Of a DNA stretch of 64,000 nt, positions 1-16,197 are shown in pieces. The stretch covers positions 6,759,383 to 6,823,382 of the forward strand of contig NC_089732.1 in NCBI RefSeq assembly GCF_035083965.1. Direction: 5' to 3'. A program made the position numbers and the translations under genes. Under the pieces are notes generated by a model, which was not told the DNA's origin, searched no databases, and worked only from the letters and a program-made list of their open reading frames with translations. Every line of letters begins with the position of its first letter. Positions within the stretch are counted from its first letter, which is position 1. This stretch comes from Branchiostoma lanceolatum. Taxonomy: Eukaryota; Chordata; Leptocardii; Amphioxiformes; Branchiostomatidae.

Positions 1-582
1 TGAACTTGTTGCTTCATACGATTTTACATGGGAAGTTTTTAGAATAACATATTCTGTAGTTTCGTGTATATGTAGCTTTAACATGACGTAAACAATGTTT
101 TTCTAATCATAATGTCGAGCATATTTGTCTTAATCCGCCATTTTTACGGAATACAAATTCTCTTTAAAGAATACGATTTTCTCAGAGCTAAGTTGATCTA
201 GTCACAACAAGTACTCTTATGAAACAAAACCCAGCAAGAAATACGTCTTTAGTTCGCAGACCATCTTTTATTCATGCCTTTCAACGTTCACATACCACCT
301 GCCTGTTGTACCGACGCATGGCAGGTAAACAAGCAGGCATTTTGTGTGACCCGCATAAAAAACGAGTCCACCCGACACACTTCTTTCCCAACTACGCTGA
401 AACTAGCTACTCCACCTGCTGATATATGAATATTGCGAGTCTTGGCGAACTTTCTGTGACTAAAACTTTGGCTTCAATGAATTCTACACAGTTATAACAA
501 TTGTAGAGCAGGAATGTGCGCAACAGTTGAAACGACTACAAGTAAAACTGACAGATACCAGACAATAATAACGCGGACAAAC

Positions 583-716
583 CTGCCGAGTCCCTTGATC
601 CCACTGGAACCCCGAGAGAGACACTGTAGTCTGAGCTTCTCTACCGGATCTTCTGTCTTCGCCAGCTGGTTCTTACACTTGATCTTCAACTCGTAGTTGT
701 GCCGTGCGGTGGCCAT
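583..716 (-). CDS. CAPSL: CAPSL-like gene A, first coding exon only (gene runs off the left edge)
   Basis: This is the first coding exon of a calcyphosine-like EF-hand protein. The ATG is at 716, and an upstream in-frame Met at 731 was not used because the family begins with M-A-(G)-T-A-R-H. The 134 bases encode a 44-residue leader ending in SRGSSGIKGLGR, the family signature just before the first EF-hand. They stop in phase 2 at a donor (CAG|GTTTGT) exactly where genes B and C split. The EF-hand exons would lie left of base 1; nothing resembling them is in 1-582. The long leader groups it with CAPSL (gene C) rather than with the short-leader gene B. CAPSL relatives are calcium-binding proteins expressed in ciliated cells. 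An RFX-type X-box lies about 180 bp upstream. Whether the full gene is intact cannot be seen. Confidence 0.85.
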
Positions 717-891
717 GTTGGTTGGACACAATCAGAGAGAGACAACAAAAACGAGACTCAGGAATGAAGTAAGTAAGCGCGACCGATCACCCGTAACGTG
801 TTGAAGACACTACTGTTGGTATTTGTGTGGGGCACGCTACACAACAAGCATCCAACGATCCAAGCAAACCGGTCGGACGGATTTACGTACC

Positions 892-905
892 GTCACCATG
901 ACAAC
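892..905. promoter_or_regulatory. Candidate RFX X-box upstream of gene A
   Basis: GTCACCATGACAAC is a near-consensus imperfect palindrome of the X-box type (GTNRCC-AT-GRCAAC), about 180 bp upstream of the gene A start codon. RFX factors drive ciliary genes through such sites, and CAPSL is expressed in ciliated cells. The motif is seen; binding is inferred. Confidence 0.5.
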
Positions 906-1607
906 CAGGTGTGGAACAAAGGATAAAGACAGGTGTGACACAGGGAGGACGTCCCGCCCTACAACACAGCACCTTGTTGTTCTGGTCCGTGGATTTGTTC
1001 TCCGAATTCGGGACGTCTGTCGCGTATAGGACACTGGCGACATTGCGCAATATAGGCCGACCGTGTCTGTGTAAATGAACAGTCGTGCATGTCTCGGCCA
1101 AGTTTGTTCTGGGATGTTTCAGGACCATGCATTACTAGGAACTGGCGCTCCTGCATTTGCGATGCATTCAAGCGAAGATTAACACCGTGAGTGGTGGAAA
1201 CTCTTCCCATATCATCGGCCGAATAAGTGAGTACTGAATCATGATCTTCAGATTGTTATCTGTCAGAAGGTAACATAAAATATAAACATGCACAGACCAA
1301 AAATGTACCGAATATCATGTACAAAACATGGTGTTGGCTTATATGAATTTGTGTGGCAATTTTGGAAGGGTGTGACATTCAGTTGCAAATTTGCAGTTAC
1401 TTCCCCCCTTGCATTGCAAACATTGTATTAGAAACACTGTGTCATTGTAGCATCCAAGAACCGATATCAAATTAGGTAGATTTTGATAAGATTAGATTTA
1501 TAGCCGTAGGTCTTGAAAAGTTTGCAATTGCGCTATTCATACACGAAATATTCACCGAGGCCTTCGCACAGCGAAAACTGATAATACATGTTCATGTGTA
1601 TCATAAG

Positions 1608-1808
1608 CTAGCCTCTAACAGGCCTTTCTACGGGGGTATGGATCGTAGAATTCGGGGGAAAAGGAATGACTGGCCAGTAAGTAGAGTTAGTCCACGGTAA
1701 GGTATATATTTCCCTCGTGGAGCTTGTAAATGAAACCCTCTGGTGTCCAAACTGCTTCCCTGGTAAATATCTCCCTATAGCTGGTGTAGTTATCTGGTAG
1801 AGACTGAT
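1608..1808 (+). mobile_element. Two-copy MITE, copy 1
   Basis: This stretch of about 200 bp matches the reverse complement of 43846-44024 along its length. Shared landmarks are the CTAGCCTC start, a GGGGGTATGG...CGTAGAATTC block, TCCACGGTAA, and ATGAAACCCTCTGGTG. The ends are short inverted repeats (TAGCCTCTA... and ...TAGAG). No coding capacity is seen, so it is a non-autonomous element. Confidence 0.65.
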
Positions 1809-3127
1809 TATAAGCTGTATGTATGGCTGTTTCAACAGTGCGGACTTTCTCGTCGCATCAGCTTCATATATATATACTCAGCTTCAGATGTCGACTTAGT
1901 GTAGTGAATAATGCATCTACATAACTTTCTTTGGGTACGCTCCCTGAGCAGACATTAATGAATATCATATCGTCCAGACACCAAAGCATGTCTTTCCGAT
2001 AAATTGTATCATTTTTTTTTTCGAAACTTAATGTCAATTCTTGATACGATAGCTCTGGTTCAGTTGATGCTGATTAGCTTCCACTACATATTATCAAGTT
2101 TCTGCCACATAACCCAAGCCGTAACTAATAAGAAAACACACACCGAGACAACGAATTCAGCAAATAAAACGTGTTCAAGAAGTAATGGTGCAAGTAATGT
2201 TCACATGTCAATATTAAGGCTTCGGGAGGTGGTCAGCTTATACAATACTATGTGCCCGCATCGCCCAACCCCTCGGGCATTTCATTGACAATGCTTTAAA
2301 ACTATAGGTTAACATATCCTACTACAAGCTTTACTATAGCTAATTATCACCATCTCACTTCATATGGCTTTTGAAAAAGAAAATATTCGGATCCGATAGT
2401 TGAAAGTTAGAACAAATTGGTTAAAACTACTCAGACAAACTAAGATTGCCATGCAGTCATGTGACTTATGTATCAACAACATCATCAACAAAATAACAAT
2501 TGCATCACAGGACTGTACAAATTCAACGTTCTTGTTTGTTCTTATATCTAAATGTCAAGTACGTGTATCTCACAATATCAAGGTTACTTCGTCACTATAT
2601 CAACTGAAGTTTGGTGTATACATAACACATCTCTAGCAAAAAGTCACAGTATTCTTTCCAAACACGACAAGAATAGGCACATTGACCGTTTCTGTTGTTG
2701 TTGTTGCACTTATCATTATCACGCCAGTACTAGCAGATGTAGAAGGCATTGGTTTTTTGCATACTTGTGTATCATACTGTTTCATGTGTTTGGCATTTCA
2801 TAACATGAAGAACACTGATCGGATCGAAGGGCAAGTATTTAAGGCCTATTTGTAGGAAACAGCTAAACTGCTCTCAAGAATTTAGTCTCAAGAATTTTCG
2901 GCCGGTCGTACTGTAGCCTTCAGCAAGTCCAAATGGCCAATCACGATAGAGCACGTGACCTAACCGACACGAGACAGTAGTATTGATTATTTGAACTGGA
3001 TGAAGGCTAGAGTGTTGCGACTCGTTGTAGTACTAGTGTTGGAACTTGGGAGGCCCTAGTTTAGTTGTTTACTACGTTTAACACTCAGACCGATGGACAT
3101 TCAAGGTCAGGCCTATCGATGGAGCCC

Positions 3128-6718
<3,591 letters not shown>

Positions 6719-8415
6719 CTTGATAAACAACAGTGGCGTACTGTTTCGACCGAACACTAGATCAACACAACAGGACGACCTGTTCACACGATATATATAA
6801 GCCTTTAGTAGCCTGGCTTGCCATTGGTCAGTGGGCGTGCACCTGTCTGATGACGTCATGTTCAGGATGAGGTAACGCCCATGGCGTGATTCCTGAGGGG
6901 AAAACACTTACAGGAAAAACTAGTCGGACGTGTTTGTGTTATGACAACCAGTTCTTAAAGAGCATGCCTGTACTATATAATGACCTGACCCAACCCGATA
7001 AAAGGCGAAACATAAACAACCAGCCCTCAGTCTAACATAAACCTTCGTGGTGTTCACATCGCGGAGAGCTCCGGTTGTACTATGTACTTCAAAAGTTACG
7101 CTACCCACTGATAGAACAACTTCACTGGTTTTTGTATGATCAGTATGTGTCAAACTTCAAACGGCAAATGTCACCGAAATAAAATTCAAGGGCGTAGCTG
7201 CAGCCTGACGCTATAAGGCAGCTTGCCCGGCCCGCAGTACAGTCCCGCGCGGTGAAATGTGCCGCGACCGCCGGGTAAATAGCCAGAACGCTTCGGTAAA
7301 CCATACACCCGTCTAGCCACAAGTACTGGGGGTTTTCAAACATTTCAAATACATGTGTGACGATGTGGTGTGGTATATTGAATAAACCCACAGAAAGGAG
7401 TAATTCCCGACTTAGTGCCGACATATTACGGGGAAAAACACGACAAAAGTCTGAAGGACTTTGAGCCGTTTATACATACAAGTCAACAAGAAACCGTTAC
7501 TCACCGCAGCGCACGCCTCGCGAAAGCCACCACCCTATATAACGTTATACCGTCGGTGCGATGTTGCGAGTATATTCAATGATTTGTAACGGAGTTGAAT
7601 GGGTTATTTTGACAATGAAGTAGTTCTACTAATAAAAGCAGCTTGCTCTGATCTAAAATCAGAGGCAAAAGTATGACGAGATTCAAACACAGGGTGCTTG
7701 ACTGTGGTAACTGAATACTAGTACTAATATAATTTTTTGTGGATAGTCAGCGCGACCGGGCGGGTTATCGAGATTTTCCTTCGTCGATCTTCCCATCAAG
7801 AATTGTTCTTCTTTACAATCGTAATCTATAGGCTTGGCTGAGTTAGAAAATGGATACTTTTTGCCCCGAGACAGCCTCAAATGTGATACAATGAAACTCG
7901 CTTTTCAAACTTTCAAAATTCCCGTCAACCGAAATATGCAAATGACTTCCTGTTTACGGTTCGGAGGTCGTGACCTTTGACCAATCTAACACGTCTGTCT
8001 GTTTACATTCCACCCCGTGAAGAAAGATGAATATAGCTCAATCATTGTGCAAAATCACTTACCTCAACGCTCCTTTCAGCACAGTACCTACCACCCTACA
8101 CAACAGCGTTGCTCCTCTGTTAGTGTTTCTAACACGGCCTTGGATTTCCAGTAACGTAACTACAGTTATACGTACCTGTCAGCGAGTTTATGCAACAAAA
8201 TATTGCGTGTTTAGGTCAGAGAATATTGTCCACTACAGCACATTATGGGAAAAATGTGCTGCTGTTGACTACAACAAAAGCTTTCAAAAATACAAATGTA
8301 ACTGTACAAGATAAAAACGAATAAAATGAGTCATGATGTTGATAGATATAGCTCTTTGTGTCAGAAGTGGTGGCCCTGAAAAGGGCCGGTGGATACAATT
8401 TGTCCAGGAAAACTT
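6719..8415. other. Gene B upstream region and intergenic sequence
   Basis: No gene can be supported. About 220 bp upstream of the gene B start is GTGTTATGACAAC (6936-6948), a degenerate X-box-like sequence with one good half. An open frame of 94 codons on the minus strand at 7140-7424 matches nothing I recognise. Confidence 0.5.
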
Positions 8416-9039
8416 TCACACCCACTTGTGGCCGAGATAAGCTTTTCCCCGTGGGTTAGGGAATCTGCCGCGTACCAGCTTCAAAACACACTTTGGCATG
8501 ATCTCACGGACCGTCCCACCGCCAGCGATGACCAGTCGTCTTGCGGCGGGTTCCAGGGCGATGTCTTCTGCCAGCTTCTGATCTTTTCTCCTCAAGTAAC
8601 GGTCATCGTACCAGGGGCTGGGCATCATGTTGGCCATAGTTGCCCAGAAAGTTTTGTACTTTACCTTTCTCAAGGCCGCGTTTTCCTCACAAGCAGGCTG
8701 CTGACCCAACCACAAAGGCTCAGGGGTTGTCACACACGGTTTACAAAGACATCGTGGACACTCAGCAACCCCGTCTGCCTGGGGGATCAGGGCAGCAAGA
8801 CCTGCCTGATCGGCGGGTGGGGGTGGGGGAAGTGGGTCGTCCTGGGGGTCGGCTTGTGGTTCGGGTGGGTTCTGGGGTGGGTCGGCGCCGGGAGGTGCTT
8901 CTTGGGGATGCTCGGAGTGCGGCACACTGCTGACTTCGACCACATCACCGTCTCCAAAGCCAAAATGATCAATAAAACCTCGCATGTACTCTTCACCGTC
9001 GGGAGTTACACAAAACGTGATGTGCTTTCTGCCCGCCAT
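8416..9039 (-). CDS. Intronless protein with a CxxCxCxxC motif and a P2X7-C-terminus-like tail (207 aa)
   Basis: A single-exon frame of 207 codons. The start is ATG at 9039 (MAGRKHITFC); the frame stays open to 9120, but the codon there is GTG. Residues about 1-40 are acidic and mixed, and about 45-85 form a Pro-rich linker. Then comes the cysteine motif CPRCLCKPCV, a basic aromatic stretch, and the tail REIMPKCVLKLVRGRFPNP followed by Y-x-GHK. That tail follows the pattern (I/M)P-x-C-C/V...(V/I)R-x-x-FP...G-x-Y-x-G of the P2X7 receptor intracellular C-terminal domain. Invertebrates carry many such domains as stand-alone or fused proteins, some near transposon-derived genes. No membrane segment is present, so this is not a channel. 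It is divergent from the transposase-like gene, with 619 bp between their start codons. The family call is by motif memory only. Confidence 0.6.
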   Translation of the reverse strand: MAGRKHITFCVTPDGEEYMRGFIDHFGFGDGDVVEVSSVPHSEHPQEAPPGADPPQNPPEPQADPQDDPLPPPPPADQAGLAALIPQADGVAECPRCLCKPCVTTPEPLWLGQQPACEENAALRKVKYKTFWATMANMMPSPWYDDRYLRRKDQKLAEDIALEPAARRLVIAGGGTVREIMPKCVLKLVRGRFPNPRGKAYLGHKWV

Positions 9040-9563
9040 TCTCTGACACTGTACCAGGAAATTTTGGCGGGAACAGGAAGTCAGCCTGACCTCTTTGGAG
9101 CGAGGTGTGACACTCCCCACCAGGATCGTCTCATGAACAATACTTTCCTATCTCAGAGGTCAAGCTGATACACGCTTTTCAAGATGTTCTACAGGAATAG
9201 TGACGCTATTCTTCACAAGCGCGCGTGCCCCTTTGATTGTCAACAATATATGAAACACTATACCGATTAATCATTTTCAGTTATGATTTTTTTAACAAAA
9301 AAATATGTTCCCATCATACCCGAAAAGCGCCGCATTCCCGCCTAAATGCTTCTTCCAGCAGATGAAGGTGTTATACTTGTCACTCCAACAATATGCAAAG
9401 CACCGAGGTCAAAAATCTTTCTAAGCTCTTGCAAAGGGATAATGTCGCAACATTACACAAATATGAGTATTATTCAACTGCCTTTAATAAATACAACACA
9501 ACAGCATTCATTGTATCGACTTCACATAAAAATAATTCTTCCCATGATCCCTCGACTACTTAC

Positions 9564-9570
9564 TATAAAA
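9564..9570 (+). promoter_or_regulatory. TATA box of the transposase-like gene
   Basis: TATAAAA lies about 95 bp upstream of the ATG at 9659, a workable distance allowing for a short 5' UTR. It is followed by an E2F-like palindrome. Confidence 0.5.
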
Positions 9571-9578
9571 AGGGAAAG

Positions 9579-9593
9579 GGCGCCAAATTTGGC
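9579..9593. promoter_or_regulatory. E2F-like site GGCGCCAAATTTGGC
   Basis: A near-palindrome with TTTGGCG-type half sites on both strands, between the TATA box and the ATG at 9659. It suggests cell-cycle-linked expression; binding is inferred. Confidence 0.4.
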
Positions 9594-9658
9594 CTCTACT
9601 CCACTCTCAACTTCACATCGCTCGGTCGATATTCACAAACGCGTTTTCTGTAGCAGTC

Positions 9659-12600
9659 ATGGCTGAAGGTGGCCTACCCCCAAGGCCACCTCTCGCGACC
9701 ATCAATGGCAACGATGTCAACGATCCGCTGTCGCGGAAGAAGACATTGAAGAATGGGAGAATTTCCCAAACGAAACGGTCCGTCAGAAAGACACTGGAGT
9801 GTCTGTTTCCTGCAGACACGAAGGAAGAGGGCGAGGCGCAGAGAGATAGGATGGAAGAGAAAATCAAGCAAGTAAAGACGCTGATGGGAGGCGTCGACGC
9901 AACGACTAACACGGACATGATTGACACCCTCATGGACTGCTACGTGTCAACGAGGGAACGTTTTTTATCGTCCGGCACCGCCCCCCTTTGCGATTTTCAA
10001 CCCTGTCCCGTTGGGAGGGAAAGGCAAGGGCTCTTCGTAGTCGCCGAAGATTCACTGCGATACCTGCTGGCCACCGTCAGCCAGCACGACGAGCCAGTAT
10101 CCAGCCCTGACCCAGAAAAACACGGAAAGCCACGGTGCCCCGAGGCGCTCACATTGAGGAAGGTCACGTACATTGGCCACGTCGCTGTCGTCAAGATACA
10201 GTGTCGACGAGGGTGCATCTACCGGTGGACGTCCTCACCCCACGTCGGGAAACCATTTCTTGTGAACTTGAGGTAAGTACGATATCCTCATCAATTTATG
10301 AAATTGACCCGGGAAAGGGGTGTTGCACGGTCGGAAGTATGGGCTAAAAAAAAATGAGTTTGTTATTATCTCGTGGGTCGCCCTTTGCAAATAGCTACAT
10401 CATTAGCTGTCTCAATAGGGATGATTTCAAACAGGGTACATCTGAAGAGAAGCCCCTCACATTTTCAATGCAATACTGATAAAAAATACAATGGAAACAA
10501 AAGAAAGTAACGAAAAGTTTAAATGTGTTGTCCTTCAAAAGCGACTTATATATTCTATAAGGCACCTGCTACCTGTTTACATTTTGATAGCTAAAGGATG
10601 TATATTTTTCCTGTCACAGGATAGCACATGGATACTTATCCAGCGGCATCTTGCCAAACCAGTATCAAAGGATATGTAAAGCCGCAGGAATCGGCAAGCT
10701 ATCTGATGACAAGCTGAAGAAGTGTAAGGATATTATTTGCCTCTTTTTTGTCACCACACAGTATTTGTGTAGTTATTTTCATATCTGATAGATATCTACG
10801 ACGTTGTACAGTAATGAAACATTAGCACTTCTTCTAATAGATGTGCAGAATTAGTCCAACATGCTCATAGATTTACATTTAGCACTACTAACTAGTACAT
10901 AAAAAAGAGCTCTACTATTGAGGTTGAATTGCACAAAACTATAGAAAAAATTGATCTTGTAACTCTTTGAATAATCCTATGTTAGCTTTTCATCTACATG
11001 TACCTGTAAAGCGTTGTATTCCATGGTATTGATTATCATAGATAATTGCTGATCAAATCAAAAGCATCCATTGGAGAATATGAAACTGAAATTTTTGATG
11101 ACCTCTACTCTCCCCTTTACAGCTATGATACTGTACAGTGAAGTCGTGGATGCCATGGTGACGGCGTCCATGGAAAAAGCTATGGATGAGGTAGGTCATT
11201 CTGCTTGCATTTTGTAAAAGACAACAAGTTTTTATTTTCCAATAGCTGGACAATAGGTGCGGTGTATAAATATAGTAAAGTAAAAGTAAAGCAATGACAT
11301 CCTCAATTTAGGTGAAGCATGATGCTTTTCCAAGTACCTAGTGGTAGTGCGATGCAGTTTTGCTACAGCTCATGTTTTTGGCCAAGCACACTGGGCTGCC
11401 CCTAATCTGCTCGATAAGTGTGTTGGGTTCTTCTACGTGTAGAGGCTAATGCCTCAAGCTCCCTCATACATGGGGCCACCGTCTATGCATCACCATCCGA
11501 AATGACGAATGCAATCCCTTACAACATGCCCAGGCTGGAGTCGACCCAAGAATTCATGGAATAAATATACAATATATATATTTATAAAATTGTACCTATA
11601 TATGTCCAACATATGCTAACAATGTAATAATCGCTGCTAACATGCTTTGGAACTTCTTGCATTGGTTTGTAGTTTGAATAGATCCCTATTGTAGGGGTGC
11701 TGATAGCAGAACACTCATTGCATATGTATAGATAGATACATAAAAAGTATGCCTGTAATTTACAACATAACTCTGACTCTTGTAGGAAATTGGAGATGGA
11801 GAGCAAGAAGAAGAGGAATCCAAGCTGAGCATTGTGACAGATGCCAGACATGCCCAGCGGAGGAATTCACATCGCTCCGACATAATGGCGTTGGGTCAGA
11901 CGTAGGTCAACTGTAAAAGTATATTTTGACAAGACATATCACATTGAAGTAGATAGTAGTGGTTGACAGTGACAGTAACTATTTTGCTGCTCAAGTTCTG
12001 AAGATAGTTGCATTGTTCTTCATCTCTGAATTTCTTCCACATCTTCTCAGCAAACATCGTGTGCTGGGATACGCTCCGGTGACGAAAGCTGAAGAAGTGT
12101 CCAGCCAGAGGCACGAGATGAGGGGGACCAAGAAGCTGTATGATCGCTTTGATGAACTAGGTTTGTAGACAGTATTTGCTCTGATGAAAAAAAAAACAAT
12201 AATCACAGTACACCTTACATGGTAACAATCAATGCATAATAAAGCCCAGATTGCAGAAGAGCCACCTCGTTTAGAATGTACTAGTATGCAATAACAGAAT
12301 TTTCCTTTCCTTGATCCCAGTCATGATTTTAAATGCTATTGTCTCATAATAGTATTGTGTTGTGACAGGTGTCCAGATTGTGGACCATGCCCATGACAGG
12401 AGTAATGTGATCAACAAACTCATCCGGGACCGACAACCATATCCTGATGGCTCCAAAACAACGAACTCCAACGACACCTGGCATGGTAAGACAAAGAGCA
12501 TGGCAAACATACAATTTCATGGCAAGGACTGTCAAACCAAGGAGGTTAAAATCTAAATTTGATTTGAACCTCCTTTGTCAAACCAATTTTGACTCATTGG

Positions 12601-15239
12601 TTTTGAGCTTTATTGTTTCACTTGAAAATACTAGTAAATTTTTCTACTTGAAACAGTGTTTGGCAGGGAAATGTTTCATTATAGGAGTACTATTAACAAA
12701 GTTGTGTTATTGTCCTGTTGTTAGAGCTATGGAAAATGGCAACATTTGTACTTTCATCAATAACATGACCACTGTATTACATCAATTAGCTTCTTGACAT
12801 AAATGATAGATACAGTACATAAATTCCTTCTCCATCAACCCCAGCTACCAAGGGCATTGCACGAAAATTCAAGAAAGTCTCCCATGGTGCCAAGAGGACT
12901 GAGGGTGTCACCTGGCATGCCGAACTGGCTGATAAAGGTACGTATTTCTAATTACCAGTGTGTTGGAAAACTTATCTGTAGCTGCAACAATTTAGTAGAA
13001 TGGCTCAATATGTGATCAAACACTATTCAAACATGCACCTGTTACCCCTGTGTGATCATGAATAGAACATAGATATTGGAGTGACAATTGAGTCTTTGGC
13101 AAATGCACATAAATTTGTAATTCATGTAATCCAAGGTACAGTACACTGTAAAATAATATTATCTTACCTATAGGTGCACCAGTGAAGACCCACTTTTATT
13201 GGTGCATGGCCAGGTGCGGCGGCAGTGAGCAGGTGCTACGAGAGTCACTACTGAACATAGTAGACCACTACCGGGTGGGTCCAACATGTGTTTCTGTGGG
13301 GAATCAACAACATGATATGAATTAGGACTCATGAAACCCATCTATGACTTGTAATTTGCAGAACAATTGCAGACAGAACATGGTCTATTGTATGTTCATG
13401 GGGACTTGCTGAGTATAACAAATTGCTTCGTCAGTTTACAGCAGCGTATACATAACAAAGCCTAGGTTCCTAGATTTGTGTTACAAAACAATGTGTATGA
13501 GGATAATACAAATCTACAGGTAAAGAAGGTTATGATGATGATGTTTGTCCATGGGGGGGAGGGGGGTTCAATGAGGACCATGGCTTCAGCAAGAGGGTGT
13601 AACCTGGTAAGGTAGGAACAACGGCTCAGTATATGTCATTTGTATGTCAACAGAACCAGCACCAAAACTGTCATGAGGGCTCCAGGTGCCGGCGTGACCA
13701 GAACTACCTGCCTACAAAGTTAATCCTGACAGACCAACGTGCAGTGGATCTGCTACGGACGTTCATCACTTCCCAGGATGTCTACAAACATGCATCTGAC
13801 TATGTGCGGGTAATGTGACCAGTTATTTTCCTTGGGAGTAGACCAAGAGGATCATGGGAGGGGGGAGTCCATTTTTACAGGTGTAAAGTCATTTTTCAAA
13901 TATCTTACTTTAATCACAAACAAATGAATAATAGGTTGTTAGTGTGAAACAATCATTATGCTTGATGCCTTCAAGTATCAATAATCAAGATCTTACTCTT
14001 GCCATCTTGGTACATGTATACTTATTTAAAAGGAAAGGAAACCTGACTTACCTTTCGCTGTTGTATGTCGTTGTATGTCTCTGGTACAGACACATCTTCA
14101 CTTCATCAGGTTTGGACCAGGCTTTCATTCAAACAACCATCATGTTTTATTGCTACCAACAGACTTCCAGGAAGTGGCCTTTCATGGAAAATCTTAAACT
14201 TTTTTAGTTTTTAGATTTTAGCTGTCAAGTGAACTTGACTAAGACTTAGATAGCTGTACCCGGTGCTGAGTACTGAGACTTTGTAGATTTGATATTCACA
14301 CTCTGTCTTCAGTCTTCAGCTCTTGACGTGATGTTCCTGGAGGTAAAGAGTTTCCAAGGATTCTGATATGTTCAGGACAAGTGACATACAAACATACATA
14401 CAAAGAAAGACACAGGAATGACAATATAATGTGGTGTGATATTACTGAGATAACCAGAATACAATACAGAATAACCGGAACTATGCTGTTGAATATGATT
14501 TTGTTAGCTGCAATTTTCTCAGATGTAACTAGAGTATGTTTTTTTCCTACCATTTCAGTGCCGTGACACATTATACGTAGAATCCTTCAACAACGCTTGT
14601 CTACAGTACCTGGATAAAAGGATTTTCTTTGGATCTATGAACTATGGGCTGCGGATGGGTTTGGCTATTCTTGACTGGGTACGTATACTTTAGCTATGTT
14701 AGATCAGATATGTCCATTACCAGTATATCAGTTAAATCTGGGGTAAGTATGTATACTTTAGCTATGTTAGATCAGATATGTCCATTACCAGTATATCAGT
14801 TAAATCTGGGGTAAGGGAATTATACACCAATACAATGTACTAGTACTTGCCAATATGGAAAACAGAATTTGACAGTAACATAGTAATAGAGAGCAAATTT
14901 AAGAATAAAAAAAAAAAACTATGCAAGCAGGTCTTATTCAAGTTGTAACTGTGATTATATCTTTTCCAGAATGAGCATGTCGACCGACATGCAACGTCAA
15001 GATACGTCAAGTACAGTGTGGCCAACCCCAGGCAAAACGAGGGCCAAAGGGTCTTGGTGGCCAAGACAAACACCTTCCTCCATGACATCGAGGGGACGTT
15101 TGTGGGCAGGGTACGGCACAATGAAGATCTTCCTGCCCTCCCCCCCAGGCGTGCCAGGCAAGACGTGCAGCATGAAGATGGGGACAGATTTTCAGATGCT
15201 GATGACAGTGGCAGTGGCTACTCTTCATCTGACGAGTAG
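9659..15239 (+). CDS. Kolobok-type transposase-derived protein (11 exons, 622 aa)
   Basis: Exons are 9659-10272, 10620-10723, 11123-11190, 11786-11901, 12051-12160, 12369-12485, 12845-12937, 13174-13274, 13654-13809, 14559-14678 and 14970-15239. They total 1869 bases, in frame throughout with consensus splice sites. The N-terminal 205 residues are basic and unlike known domains. Residues about 315-530 follow the Kolobok transposase pattern: DHAHDRSNVI...RDRQPYP, NDTWHATKGIARKFKK, KTHFYWCMARCGGSEQVLRE, HQNCHEGSRC, CRDTLYVESFNN, YLDKRIFF and LAILDWNEHVDR. The Asp, Asp and Glu in these blocks fit a D-D-E (RNase H-like) catalytic core. The tail is acidic and Ser-rich (DADDSGSGYSSSDE). Ten introns and no flanking terminal repeats suggest a host-adopted gene rather than a mobile copy. 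It may still bind DNA; catalytic activity is unknown. Confidence 0.8.
11305..11535. repeat. Dispersed SINE-like repeat in intron 3
   Basis: Contains blocks such as GATAAGTGTGTTGGGTTCTTC, GCTAATGCCTCAAGCTCCCT and CACCATCCGAAATGACG, a wording I recognise from abundant short repeats of marine invertebrates. No clear tRNA head or target duplication was found, so the class is uncertain. Confidence 0.4.
14683..14817. repeat. Tandem duplication of a 68-bp unit in intron 10
   Basis: Two nearly identical 68-bp copies, each starting GTATACTTTAGCTATG and ending GGGGTAAG. They begin five bases inside the intron 10 donor. Confidence 0.95.
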
Positions 15240-15365
15240 TTTATCATGTATCATGACAACATTTTTTGTGTAGATGACTAACTTAGCATGTATTATTGAC
15301 TATATTTGGTTATGTTCATGTGACTGGTGTACTATTTTTTGGCTGGACCCATGTCAGGGTGGGGA

Positions 15366-16197
15366 GTGAAAAGTTGCCCAAGTGTGAAAAGTGCAGCAAG
15401 ATTATTGTGTGTTATTCTACTTGTCAACTCATCATCTAAAGTTAGTGCTGTTATATTGTGCATTTTTTTTATCTGACTAAGACCATTGTTCTTTTGTAGA
15501 TGTATAACGTTAAAGTCATGCGAGTGGAGACTTTGTGAGACTTTGCAAGTGAGGATGTAGGTGTTAAAAGCAATTTTGCTAGATAAGCTGTGTTACAGGC
15601 ACAGATGCAGTACGGCTATTGTAACTTACTATAAAAATGACACTTGATTCAAGTACAACTACAGTAAAACTTGGCAGTTCAAGTGCTTCTCCATTTCAAG
15701 GAGATTCCATTATACAGTATATGACATGTTTACCTTATAATGTTCTGTGTTAGGCATAAGTAGATGCAAATATAGGAATTGATGTTGGTGGGTGTGGGAG
15801 TGAAAAGTTGCCCAAGTGTGAAAAGTGCAGCAAGATTATTGTGTGTTACTCTACTTGTCAACTCTTCATCTAAAGTTAGTGATGTTATATTGTTCCTTTT
15901 TTTATGTGACTTATAGTAAGACCATTGTTCTTTTGTAGATGTATAACGTTAAAGCTTTTTATATGCGAGTGGAGACTTTGTGAGACTTTGAAAGTGAGAA
16001 CGTAGGTGTTAAAAGCAATTGCTGTAAGGCTATTGTAACTTACCATAAAAGTGACACTTGATTCAAGTACAACTACATTAAAATTTGTCAGTTCAAGTGC
16101 TTCTCCATTTCTAAGGTGATTCCATGACATAGAATGTTATAATGTTCTAATGTTCTGTATTAGGCATAAGGAGATGTAAATATAGGAATTGATGTTG
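15366..16197. repeat. Tandem duplication, 434-bp period
   Basis: GTGAAAAGTTGCCCAAGTGT at 15366 recurs at 15800. The following sequence matches with scattered substitutions and small indels, ending with TATAGGAATTGATGTTG in both units. It lies just past the transposase-like stop codon and may form its 3' UTR. Confidence 0.9.

Larger units (their letters stand above)
717..3127. other. Intergenic region between genes A and B
   Basis: There is no supported gene here. It holds the gene A X-box (892-905) and a MITE copy (1608-1808). The rest is ordinary AT-rich sequence with only short, non-conserved open frames. Confidence 0.6.

Noticed and set aside
8389-9168. 259-codon plus-strand open frame
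   Set aside because: It is antisense to the 207-aa protein. Only the minus frame has the Pro-rich linker, CxxCxCxxC motif and conserved tail.
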